Positions 1 through 5,589 of a DNA stretch of 6,584 nucleotides are shown piece after piece (position 1 is the stretch's first letter; every line of letters begins with the position of its first letter). Source of the DNA: JAGTVB01 sp049282355 (GTDB taxonomy: Bacteria > Pseudomonadota > Gammaproteobacteria > HK1); contig JBAPTW010000252.1 of assembly GCA_049282355.1 (NCBI GenBank), positions 1-6,584 of the forward strand. The letters are read 5' to 3'. Under the pieces are notes generated by a model. The model had not been told where the DNA came from and made no database searches. It saw nothing but the letters and a program-made list of their open reading frames with translations. The translations under genes and the position numbers were made by a program.

Positions 1-57
1 AACTTTCCGTAATGAATCGAATAACGGAAAGATTTTGACGTCAATGACCGTCAAATC
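1..57. repeat. Two adjacent small inverted repeats at the left edge
   Basis: CTTTCCGT (3-10) and ACGGAAAG (24-31) form a perfect 8-bp inverted repeat with a 13-base loop. It is followed directly by an imperfect pair, TTTGACG (34-40) and CGTCAAA (49-55). The ten bases CGGAAAGATT (25-34) recur at 102-111. No gene is seen in positions 1-134. The sequence sits where the N-terminal part of umuC should be, so it is either part of whatever replaced that end or an intergenic hairpin. I do not recognise it as the end of a named transposon. Confidence 0.5.
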
Positions 58-134
58 GGAGCTGAACGGGCACAAATCTGGCCACCCAAAGCATCGTAAA
101 CCGGAAAGATTACTACGCCGGAAAAATCTGGGGT

Positions 135-1145
135 TTGGGTTTACACCCCCTCTATGGCGATATGTCCGACCGGGTGATGAATACCCTGCGCCCGCTAACG
201 GAGCGCCTGGAGGTCTATTCCATCGACGAAGCGTTTGCCCTGCTGCCGGGTATGCCTTCGCAAGAGTGCGAAGCCTATGGGCGAACGATCCGCAGCGCCG
301 TCCTCAAGCAGACCGGCATTCCCGTTTCGGTCGGCATCGCCCCGACGAAAACGCTCGCCAAGATCGCCCTTGAGCTGATCAAAAAAACCCCGACCCAAAC
401 GGGCGCGCTCGATATCGGGCGCCTGCCGGACATCGAATCCCTGCTTGCCGGACTCGGCGCGCAGGACGTCTGGGGCGTCGGCCCTGCCTTTGCCGCCCGG
501 CTCAGCGGCCTCGGCGTCCGCACCGCGAAAGACCTCAAATACGCCGATTGGGGGCAGATCCGCCAGGCCCTGCATCTGAATGGCCTGCGCATGGCGCTGG
601 AGCTCAACAACCGTTCCTGCCTGCCGCTCAAGGAGATCCGCGATCCCTGCCAGTCGGTCGTCTGCTCGCGCTCGTTTGCCCAGGCGGTCAGAACCTTCGA
701 GGAGCTCAGCGAAGCGGTGGCCGCCTTTGCCGCCCGCGCCGCCGAAAAGCTCCGCCGGGAAAAGCGCGCAAAGACTGGTACGCAAACCTGCAGGCCGCTG
801 CTCTCCCCCGCGCGACCAACGCCCCCCCGATCTCATCGCTGCCGCGCTCGGCGCCCTTAAGCGCGTCTACCGGCCTAACCGGAACTACAAACGCGCCGGG
901 GTACTCCTCAGCGGGCTTCAGAGCGACACTGCTACCCAGCCGGACCTGTTCGGGGAGAGCGACGCGAAAACCCTTAAGCGCCAAGCGCGGCTGATGGCAG
1001 CTATAGACGCCATCAACTCACGCTACGGGCGGGGAACCGCCCGCTTCCTGGCCGAGGGGACGGAGCAACCTGGCGGATGAAACGGCTCCTCAAATCCCCG
1101 GCGTATACGACGCGGCTCCCGGAAATCCCGGTGGCGCAGTGCTAA
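135..1145 (+). pseudogene. umuC: umuC remnant (DNA polymerase V catalytic subunit, Y-family), 5'-truncated and frameshifted
   Basis: UmuC is the Y-family polymerase that, with UmuD', copies past DNA damage. Recognisable homology starts at LYGDMSDRVMNTL (about 150), which matches about residue 76 of the 422-residue E. coli protein. The N-terminal palm part with the first catalytic Asp is therefore gone. The second catalytic motif is intact (VYSIDEAF, about 213-236), followed by the fingers/thumb blocks SVGIAPTKTLAKIA and DVWGVGPAFAARL. Near 750-830 the frame changes: about 76 bases lie between AAEKLR and LIAAALGALKRVYRP, where E. coli has 126, so a net loss of about 50 bases removed part of the little-finger domain. 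Near 1069-1070 a second shift is needed to read the C-terminus, WRMKRLLKSPAYTTRLPEIP, ending at TAA 1143-1145. With three lesions it cannot make a working polymerase. No umuD is present. Confidence 0.93.
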
Positions 1146-1262
1146 GGACTTTATGGAAGTTTCATCTCCTTTTAGAGGTCCTGTTCTTAAGATCTTAAAA
1201 AGGATAAGAAAGGAAAGGATAAGAGGCTGAAAACCTCAATTATAATAAAGCGTTATAGAAGA
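1146..1262. other. AT-rich segment beside the iterons, candidate DNA unwinding element
   Basis: This stretch is clearly richer in A and T than its neighbours. It holds a perfect 12-bp palindrome, TTAAGATCTTAA (1187-1198), and a direct repeat AAAGGATAAG at 1199-1208 and 1214-1223 (15-bp step). An A/T tract (TTATAATAAAG, 1240-1250) lies just before the first iteron. Iteron origins normally pair their repeats with an AT-rich region carrying short direct repeats that melts first, and this is the only such segment next to the array. The role is inferred from position and composition. TATAAT at 1241-1246 has no good -35 partner. Confidence 0.6.
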
Positions 1263-1403
1263 GATGTGCGTCATACCCTACCAACCTCGTAAGATGTGCG
1301 TCATACCCTACCAACCTTTTTAACGATGTGCGTCATACCCTACCAACATGTGCGTCATACCCTACCAACCTTTTTAACGATGTGCGTCATACCCTACCAA
1401 CCT
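1263..1403. repeat. Origin iterons 1-5 (near-identical direct repeats)
   Basis: Five direct repeats share the core ATGTGCGTCATACCCTACC followed by AAC. The cores start at 1264, 1294, 1326, 1348 and 1380, and the bases inside the core are identical in all five. Steps are 30, 32, 22 and 32 bp. Copies 3 and 4 abut directly, while copies 2-3 and 4-5 are separated by the same ten bases, CTTTTTAACG. The 22-bp unit is about two DNA turns and the 32-bp step about three, so most copies keep nearly the same helical face. Iterons of this size are initiator-binding sites in plasmid origins and usually also set copy number and incompatibility. The adjacent DnaA box and initiator-like gene support that reading. 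Confidence 0.95.
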
Positions 1404-1416
1404 TCACGCCGTATGC

Positions 1417-1437
1417 TTGTGGATAACTTGTGGCTAA
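1417..1437 (-). promoter_or_regulatory. Tandem DnaA boxes in the origin
   Basis: TGTGGATAA at 1418-1426 is the exact complement of the consensus DnaA box TTATCCACA. Eleven bases on, TGTGGCTAA (1429-1437) is the same box with one mismatch, so the two form an 11-bp direct repeat one helical turn apart (CTTGTGGATAA, then CTTGTGGCTAA). They lie between conserved iteron 5 and diverged iteron 6, where host DnaA would help the plasmid initiator open the origin. Confidence 0.88.
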
Positions 1438-1443
1438 AAGAAC

Positions 1444-1490
1444 ATCTGCGCTATACCCTACCAACCTTACGCGTCATAGGCTACCAACCT
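1444..1490. repeat. Two diverged iterons, the second overlapping the 3' end of rep
   Basis: Copy 6 (1444-1467) keeps TATACCCTACCAACCT but has changes in the 5' half. Copy 7 (1467-1490) keeps GCGTCATA and CTACCAACCT with GG in place of CC in the middle. They lie end to end, 23 bp apart. Copy 6 starts 64 bp after copy 5, which is twice the 32-bp step, with the DnaA boxes in the gap. Copy 7 includes the rep stop codon (complement of 1467-1469) and the codons for the last residues, RLVAYDA, so the initiator's own gene carries a likely binding site. Confidence 0.82.
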
Positions 1491-2552
1491 ACGCTCAACT
1501 CTTGCATCCCGTTGCCTAGCATTTGCCGCTTTCACCATGAAATTGAATTCGGTATGCGTCACCAGGTCGTACATAACGTCCTCCACTCGACGCCTGTCAC
1601 GCATACGGCGGCGCTCCTCGGAGCGTGACCATGAGAGTAAGACATGATTGACAACAAGTTCATCCAAAGCTTCCTCGAGCTTGTCTATGGCCTGTCGTTT
1701 ACGCGCGTGATTAAGCAAGCCGCTATCCCGCTGCAAGGTTGAAAACCAGACTGTATAGCGTCCAGTGAGACTGGCACTGACATAGTTATGAGCCAAGCGC
1801 TTGTGTAGATACCGCGCGAGCTGGCTGCGATGGGCCATCATCCTGTCATAATCGAACTGTCGATAGGTGAGAGCACCAATTCCCTGTGCAACAAGCTGAT
1901 TAAAGTGAACAAACCATTTGGCACTTTGGTCCTTCAGGTAGTTTTTCCGGTTTACCCTGCCGATAGTCGGCAATATAGCGGATCTGAGAAGGCACTCGCT
2001 GTTCTCGCTTTGGATTTCGACACTGCAAAGTGACAGGATATCGAGGCTTCTAACGATATCTGGGTAAGGTACGCCGCGGCCGCGCTTAGTCAGTTCCTTG
2101 CGTAATCTATTTCCGGTGAAAACTGCACCGCTCTTGCTACCCTCTTCCAGAAAACCGCTTCCTGGATCGGTAGCAATCTTAAGCAATGCCGCCTCAATGA
2201 GTTCCTCACGTGCACTGGGGTAATATTCACGCTCCTTACCTTTATCGTCCCGAATTCGTGCCGGATAGACTCTAACAAGAAATGCTCGACCGCGATGCTC
2301 GAAGCGCCGCTCTAGTACGGGCAGGTAATCCCCATCGCGCATCCTGTCCATGTCCTTGCGGGTGACGTACTTCGGCACGGCATCCCACAACTCAATGGTG
2401 TTTGAGAGCTTGTCTCGTTCCTCGTCGGTGTTGCAGAGGAAAGTTTGAAAAACTGTAAGTTCTTGGCTAACGAACGCGTTCGGCGCGGGGGGAGCCTGCC
2501 TAGTTACGTTCTCAAGCAGTGGGGAATTTCCCTTTCTTCCTGAATGTGTCAT
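1467..2552 (-). CDS. Probable plasmid replication initiator (Rep), 361 aa
   Basis: Inferred to bind the adjacent iterons and start plasmid replication. I cannot assign it to a named Rep family by eye. The role rests on position next to an iteron/DnaA-box origin and on architecture. Residues 113-180 (SAREELIEAALLKIA to LDILSLCSVEI) and about 235-310 (DRMMAHRSQLARYLHKRLAH, TVWFSTLQRDSGLL, IDKLEEALDELVVNHVLLSW) each look like a winged-helix unit, as in two-domain iteron initiators. A very basic run (SRSEERRRMRDRRR, about 309-322) follows the second. The ATG at 2552 is backed by a strong Shine-Dalgarno, GGGAGG, six bases upstream (complement of 2559-2564). The gene points toward the origin and its 3' end runs into iteron 7. 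It is less GC-rich than umuC and parAB. Alternatives such as another DNA-binding plasmid protein are less likely in this context. Confidence 0.82.
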   Translation of the reverse strand: MTHSGRKGNSPLLENVTRQAPPAPNAFVSQELTVFQTFLCNTDEERDKLSNTIELWDAVPKYVTRKDMDRMRDGDYLPVLERRFEHRGRAFLVRVYPARIRDDKGKEREYYPSAREELIEAALLKIATDPGSGFLEEGSKSGAVFTGNRLRKELTKRGRGVPYPDIVRSLDILSLCSVEIQSENSECLLRSAILPTIGRVNRKNYLKDQSAKWFVHFNQLVAQGIGALTYRQFDYDRMMAHRSQLARYLHKRLAHNYVSASLTGRYTVWFSTLQRDSGLLNHARKRQAIDKLEEALDELVVNHVLLSWSRSEERRRMRDRRRVEDVMYDLVTHTEFNFMVKAANARQRDARVERRLVAYDA

Positions 2553-3223
2553 TGAGCGCCTCCCTCAGCAGCTCCTGAACTCTACTGTCTTCCTCTATAC
2601 GCGATCCGGGGCAATTTGCGTTCACACAGCGGAATCGACGTGGCTATCAATGGTTTCCTTCGTTATGTAGCCTGTTGGCTACTTAACCTCTTGGATTACA
2701 ACTATTGAACTCCTTAGTGCCTTTCATGACGTCGATCTGACTTCATCCCTCCCCAGCCTTCATCAGAGAATGGAAAGAACTGGCTGTAAACGTCCGTTCA
2801 ATTCCTACAGAGGCCGGCCTGATTTCAAGAAGTCAGGGGATGAGGTTCGGTTGATAGCCCTTTGGGTTGTAATCGAATGGGAGGGCACCTGATGCCCTTC
2901 TCGTCCCGCAACAGGGACCGCTTGCGGGCGCTGACGGAGTATTTTGGCGCCGCGTCCCACGCTCAACGGTGTTCCCGGTGGTAGGGACAAACGTACGAAA
3001 CAAATCATAGCGCGTGTGGTTGCGCTGGGCGGCAAGCGCAGACTTCCGTTTTTCGGTCAAGGATCCCTCCCCTTCCCCAAACTGGTGATCGAGTGCTGGT
3101 GTCTGGATGGCACCTCCGCTCTTATCACTTGCGTGCTGGTACGGAAACTGCCCGGCAAGGCGGACGGATGGCGCCGGAAATCAACGACTCCGTAGTGCTG
3201 ATATCAGGAACGCGACAGAATCA
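2553..3223. other. 671 bp without a convincing gene; hairpin-rich middle
   Basis: The first 135 bases are the rep upstream region with the dyad at 2662-2687. From 2819 small stems follow one another: CTGATTTC/GAAGTCAG (2819-2836, one G-T pair), AGGGCA/TGCCCT (2882-2898), CCCGCAA/TTGCGGG (2905-2928, perfect 7 bp), GTCCC/GGGAC (2954-2988) and TGCGCT/AGCGCA (3021-3040). Short open frames on both strands here overlap one another and resemble no protein I know. The segment 3041-3223 downstream of the parA partner shows nothing I can name. Single-strand origin, transfer origin or a remnant of mobile DNA are possible uses, but no known nic site was recognised. Confidence 0.45.
2662..2687. promoter_or_regulatory. 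26-bp dyad upstream of rep, candidate operator
   Basis: GTTATGTAGCC (2662-2672) and GGCTACTTAAC (2677-2687) form a nearly perfect inverted repeat around the loop TGTT. Ten of eleven positions pair, with one T-T mismatch. It lies 110-135 bp upstream of the rep start codon. No run of T follows on either strand, so an intrinsic terminator is unlikely. An operator for rep autoregulation or for a leader transcript is the simplest reading. The dyad does not resemble the iterons, so a protein other than a Rep monomer may bind it. Confidence 0.5.
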
Positions 3224-3589
3224 TTATTGCTCCCTCGCCTCCTCCGCGTTGGGGCGGAGCGATTTGTCGAGCACTTCAAGGGCCCGCTCGAGGGTTTCGC
3301 CGAGCACCCAGCCCTGGTCATCGGCGATGCGGTAGAACAGGTCGACGGTGGCCTGGCTCGCTTTGATATTGAGTTGGATGTTGCGCCCGGTTCGGTGAAT
3401 CCGGCGCGCCGGTGCGCCCCGCTTTGGCGGGCCCGGCGAGCGACTGGTGAATTTATTGGCCTCGGCGACTGCCCTTACCTTTTCGGGCGGAGCGCCCGGT
3501 ACGGTTCCCCTCCCCTTTTTTGGTTCGAACCCGCTCAGGTCGAGATCATCGGCGTCCTCGTCGAAAATGCTGGCGCGTCCGTTGGTCAT
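3224..3589 (-). CDS. Small ParA-partner protein, ribbon-helix-helix-like (ParB/centromere-binding candidate), 121 aa
   Basis: Likely the DNA-binding adaptor of the partition system, linking the centromere repeats upstream of parA to the ParA ATPase and probably repressing the operon. The N-terminal 60 residues look disordered (acidic DEDADDLDLSGFE, then Pro/Gly/Lys-rich with KFTSRSPGPP). The C-terminal part has a strand-helix-helix pattern typical of ribbon-helix-helix proteins: strand NIQLNIK (70-76), then helices about 78-92 (SQATVDLFYRIADD) and 94-110 (WVLGETLERALEVLDKS). The start follows the parA stop directly (TAAATG), with GGAGG eight bases upstream inside parA (complement of 3598-3602), so the two are translationally coupled. 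Family identity is inferred from size, fold pattern and position. It is not a full-length ParB with a CTPase domain. Confidence 0.72.
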   Translation of the reverse strand: MTNGRASIFDEDADDLDLSGFEPKKGRGTVPGAPPEKVRAVAEANKFTSRSPGPPKRGAPARRIHRTGRNIQLNIKASQATVDLFYRIADDQGWVLGETLERALEVLDKSLRPNAEEAREQ

Positions 3590-4288
3590 TTAGGCCACCT
3601 CCGTCTGCTTCTGGGGCTGGCCGGCGGATTGGCGAATCCGGTCGATTACTTCGCCGGCAAAGGCCCGGGCATTGATAATGGCGCTTTCGACCCCGCTGAC
3701 TTCCTTGCGGTCGAGCCGTTCCAAGGTCCCGCCGAACGAGAAGATGGCGCGGAAGGCCTCGCGCTCGATGATCTGGACTCCGAAGAGCTGCACCCCGCGC
3801 CGCTGGAGCTGGTCCTGGATGTGGCGCAGCGAGCGGGTCTTGATGGCGGCGCTTGTGCGCGTGAGGAGCACGGCATAGGGAATCGTGCGTTTGAACGCCT
3901 TTTCCTGTTGCTGGATCAGTCGGATGGCCTTGGTGGCCTCCTTGGCATCCAGCTGCGAGCCCTGGCTTGGAATAATCACAAAATCACAGCGGCTGATGGC
4001 ATAGCCGACCATAAGGTTGGCGGTTCCCTCGAGATCGACAATAACAAAGGGGGATTGGGCCTCGGCCGTTTCGATCTCGTCGATAATGCTTTCCTCATCA
4101 ACCTCAGAGATGACAGAAAGGTTCTCAGGAACGCCCGGCTGACGGGACCAAGCCGAAATCGGCTTGTTGGGATCGGCATCGATCAGGGTCACGGCTTTGC
4201 CCTTCTGGGCAATCTCCGTGGCCAAAAGGACGGCCGCTGTGGTCTTTCCTACCCCGCCCTTTGGGCTGACGAATGCAATGGTTGGCAT
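3590..4288 (-). CDS. parA: ParA-family partition ATPase, small (type Ib-like), 232 aa
   Basis: A deviant Walker-A ATPase that binds DNA nonspecifically when ATP-bound and moves plasmid copies apart together with a centromere-binding partner. The Walker A loop KGGVGKTT is at residues 10-17 with signature Lys10 and catalytic Lys15. LIDADPN (35-41) supplies the A' Asp, and FVIVDLEG (81-88) is the Walker B strand with Asp85. DFVIIPSQGSQLDAKEATKA (102-121) is typical of the ParA/VirC1 group. At 232 residues it lacks the N-terminal helix-turn-helix of large P1-type ParA, so operon repression should fall to the small partner encoded next. The ATG at 4288 is only 41 bp from the first palindrome of the repeat array. 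Its ribosome binding site (AAGAGA, about nine bases upstream) is modest. Confidence 0.94.
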   Translation of the reverse strand: MPTIAFVSPKGGVGKTTAAVLLATEIAQKGKAVTLIDADPNKPISAWSRQPGVPENLSVISEVDEESIIDEIETAEAQSPFVIVDLEGTANLMVGYAISRCDFVIIPSQGSQLDAKEATKAIRLIQQQEKAFKRTIPYAVLLTRTSAAIKTRSLRHIQDQLQRRGVQLFGVQIIEREAFRAIFSFGGTLERLDRKEVSGVESAIINARAFAGEVIDRIRQSAGQPQKQTEVA

Positions 4289-4328
4289 GTGGAATTCTCT
4301 TGCACGAAACCCTGTAAAAAGGATACTA

Positions 4329-4472
4329 GAAAGCTATCCGATACTTTTACGATAGAGGAAAGCTTTCTGGTAGTCAATGAACACCAGATAGCTATCAGAT
4401 AGCATATACAAATCAGAAAGCTATCTAGTACTATAAGGATACTAGATACCTATCTAGTACCGTATAGCTATC
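4329..4472. repeat. Phased palindrome array upstream of parA: candidate centromere (parS) and operator
   Basis: A 10-bp, mostly palindromic motif close to GATAGCTATC occurs at 4329 (GAAAGCTATC), 4358 (GAAAGCTTTC), 4387 (GATAGCTATC), 4416 (GAAAGCTATC) and 4445 (GATACCTATC). The step is exactly 29 bp each time. A sixth copy, TATAGCTATC (4463-4472), is off phase by being only 18 bp on. The fifth unit sits in a perfect 20-bp palindrome, TACTAGATA-CC-TATCTAGTA (4440-4459). GGATACTAGA precedes units 1 and 5 (4321 and 4437). Small RHH centromere-binding proteins commonly bind repeat arrays just upstream of type Ib parA genes, and the parA promoter must lie in or beside this array. So segregation and autorepression probably share it. 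Confidence 0.85.
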
Positions 4473-4480
4473 GGGTAGCT

Positions 4481-5020
4481 CGTCTTGCCTGAAGGCCGCG
4501 CTCGAACCGCCGTAAGACACCGCTAACAAAAGTCTGCCTTAACGTTCGGATACGTCAGACTGTGCCCGTCTGTGCCGCGTTAAAGTTGGCGCTCAAGGTC
4601 ACCTGCGCGCGCCGGAGAAGAGGAATCGCGCTGATCGATGGGGTGGGCGACTTTGTTCCAGGCGTGTCCAAGAAAAAAGAGGCGATGCTCTCAAATCATC
4701 GCCGTGCATCAGGCACGATGCTTTCCGCTTCTGGCACATAAATGCATGCGTGAGAGGCCCGTTAGGGCGCTGAAGTAGATGGTTCCAGAGAGCGCGGTAA
4801 TGCACCCTGGCTCGTTCGCTGCGCTCGAGCTGCACGTCCATTCGGACGGTGTTTTCGATGTGCTCTGCTCGCAGGGATGCGCGTTCGGAAGATAAAGGGC
4901 AGGGCGGTTCGCACCTGCCTCAGGCCTCACCGCGGGTTTTCCCGTGATCCTTCATGTCCTATCCAATCGTCCGACCGTCGCTTGAACCCCGCGAGCAGTG
5001 CTCTCTGCGATTCTCAGTGC
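4481..5020. other. 540 bp without a convincing gene, between partition array and toxin gene
   Basis: Open frames on both strands are short and mutually overlapping, and have no good ribosome binding site. One minus frame, read from about 4917 down, contains a helix-like stretch (RAEHIENTVRMDVQLERSER) but runs straight through the terminator at 4671-4703 and lacks a clear start. Visible structure is that terminator, a pair of overlapping small inverted repeats (CGTGC/GCACG, 4703-4717, and GCATC/GATGC, 4706-4721) and little else. It may hold the 3' part of the toxin-antitoxin transcript or a small RNA ending at the terminator. Confidence 0.45.
4671..4703 (-). terminator. Rho-independent terminator for minus-strand transcription
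   Basis: Read on the minus strand, GGCGATG (complement of 4697-4703), a nine-base loop and CATCGCC (complement of 4681-4687) form a perfect 7-bp stem. It is followed within two bases by a run of six T (complement of 4673-4678) in TCTTTTTTCT. This is a standard intrinsic terminator. The nearest minus-strand genes upstream are the toxin-antitoxin pair, whose last stop codon is about 320 bp away. It would also keep that transcript out of the partition array and parA. Confidence 0.8.
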
Positions 5021-5317
5021 TTAAGGACGGTGTTCGAGACTGTGCCAAACCCGAACAACAACGATGGCTTCGGCTGTCACCCGATAGCGCAACACATAAC
5101 CGCGGCTGCCAAAGGGAATGGATAGCTCTCGAAATTCAGGCAGCGGAGGGTATGGACGACCGATCTCGGGATGGCCGTGCAAAATCCCTGCGGCTTCCCT
5201 GATGCGCTGTATCGCCCTGCTCGCTGCCTTTGGATCGTTTGTTACTAGAAATTGGTAAAGTCGGTCGAGGTCTTGGACCGCCTCAGGCAGCCATATCAGT
5301 CTCGGTGCACTGGGCAT
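5021..5317 (-). CDS. ParE/RelE-superfamily toxin, 98 aa
   Basis: Toxin of a type II toxin-antitoxin pair. The sequence follows the ParE pattern: an N-terminal strand (PRLIWLPEAVQDLDRLYQFL), a helical hairpin (NDPKAASRAIQRIREAAGIL), the turn HPEIGRPYPPLPEFRELSIPF, and C-terminal strands SRGYVLRYRV and AIVVVRVWHSLE. ParE proteins act on DNA gyrase, RelE on ribosome-bound mRNA. The family pattern here is closer to ParE, so gyrase is the likelier but unproven target. The start chosen is ATG 5317 with AGGGA a few bases upstream. An in-frame ATG at 5353 would add twelve unrelated residues. The gene overlaps the end of the antitoxin gene by 22 bp, the usual coupling of such pairs. It would kill or arrest cells that lose the plasmid. 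Confidence 0.9.
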   Translation of the reverse strand: MPSAPRLIWLPEAVQDLDRLYQFLVTNDPKAASRAIQRIREAAGILHGHPEIGRPYPPLPEFRELSIPFGSRGYVLRYRVTAEAIVVVRVWHSLEHRP

Positions 5318-5577
5318 GGTTTTTCCCTGGCCGTGCCAAGACTGTCGAGCCACGCCTCAACCTCCTCGTGGCTCACACTCTTGCCGGTCGTCTGATAATG
5401 CTCCCAGCGCTCAAGCGTCAGCTGGTGCTCCCGCTCAGTCCGTTCCTCCCGCTCGACATAATCACGAATCGCTTCTTTCATAAGCCAATGAGTCGAACGG
5501 CGCCTACGTTCGCCGAGCGCCTTTAGCCGTCCTCTCATCTCGTCATCGAGCTTGACGCCCATGGTGATCGAAGCCAT
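5296..5577 (-). CDS. CopG/ribbon-helix-helix antitoxin, 93 aa
   Basis: Antitoxin partner of the downstream ParE-type toxin. The N-terminal half is a ribbon-helix-helix DNA-binding domain: strand SITMGVKLD (3-11), first helix DEMRGRLKALGERR, and second helix STHWLMKEAIRDYVEREE (residues about 28-45). The charged C-terminal part (QLTLERWEHYQTTGKSVSHEEVEAWLDSL) is the expected toxin-binding segment. It should dimerise, bind the dyad upstream and repress the operon, with toxin as corepressor. The start ATG at 5577 has a very strong Shine-Dalgarno, AGGAGGA, four bases upstream (complement of 5582-5588). High antitoxin translation ahead of an overlapping toxin gene is typical. Confidence 0.87.
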   Translation of the reverse strand: MASITMGVKLDDEMRGRLKALGERRRRSTHWLMKEAIRDYVEREERTEREHQLTLERWEHYQTTGKSVSHEEVEAWLDSLGTAREKPCPVHRD

Positions 5578-5589
5578 AAAGTCCTCCTA

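Noticed and set aside
195..836. Minus-strand open frame of 213 codons under umuC
   Set aside because: A shadow of GC-rich coding sequence; the plus strand carries recognisable UmuC motifs.
1241..1246. Plus-strand promoter with TATAAT
   Set aside because: No -35-like hexamer at 16-18 bp and no gene downstream on that strand; better explained as part of the AT-rich unwinding segment.
1263..1490. CRISPR array
   Set aside because: Spacers are 0-10 bp and partly identical, with no cas genes, and a DnaA box lies inside; an iteron origin fits.
1296..1628. Plus-strand open frame through the iterons
   Set aside because: It encodes tandem repeats of the iteron translation and then runs antisense to the end of rep.
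2805..3060. Two overlapping minus-strand frames of about 75 codons
   Set aside because: They overlap each other in different frames, have low-complexity Arg/Pro/Thr-rich translations and no convincing ribosome binding site.
3107..4402. Long plus-strand open frame of 431 codons
   Set aside because: It is antisense to parA and its partner, which have clear motifs, coupling and ribosome binding sites. Its translation shows no family pattern and it runs through the repeat array.
4329..4472. CRISPR-like regular spacing at 29 bp
   Set aside because: The conserved unit is only 10 bp and palindromic, and it lies directly upstream of parA; a centromere/operator array fits.
4599..4930. Two minus-strand frames of 73-80 codons
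   Set aside because: One passes through the intrinsic terminator and the other ends beside it. Neither has a good start signal or a recognised fold, though a helix-like stretch near 4800-4880 leaves some doubt.
5318..5353. Upstream start for the toxin at 5353
   Set aside because: It would add twelve residues not typical of ParE, and the ATG at 5317 has a better-placed ribosome binding site.
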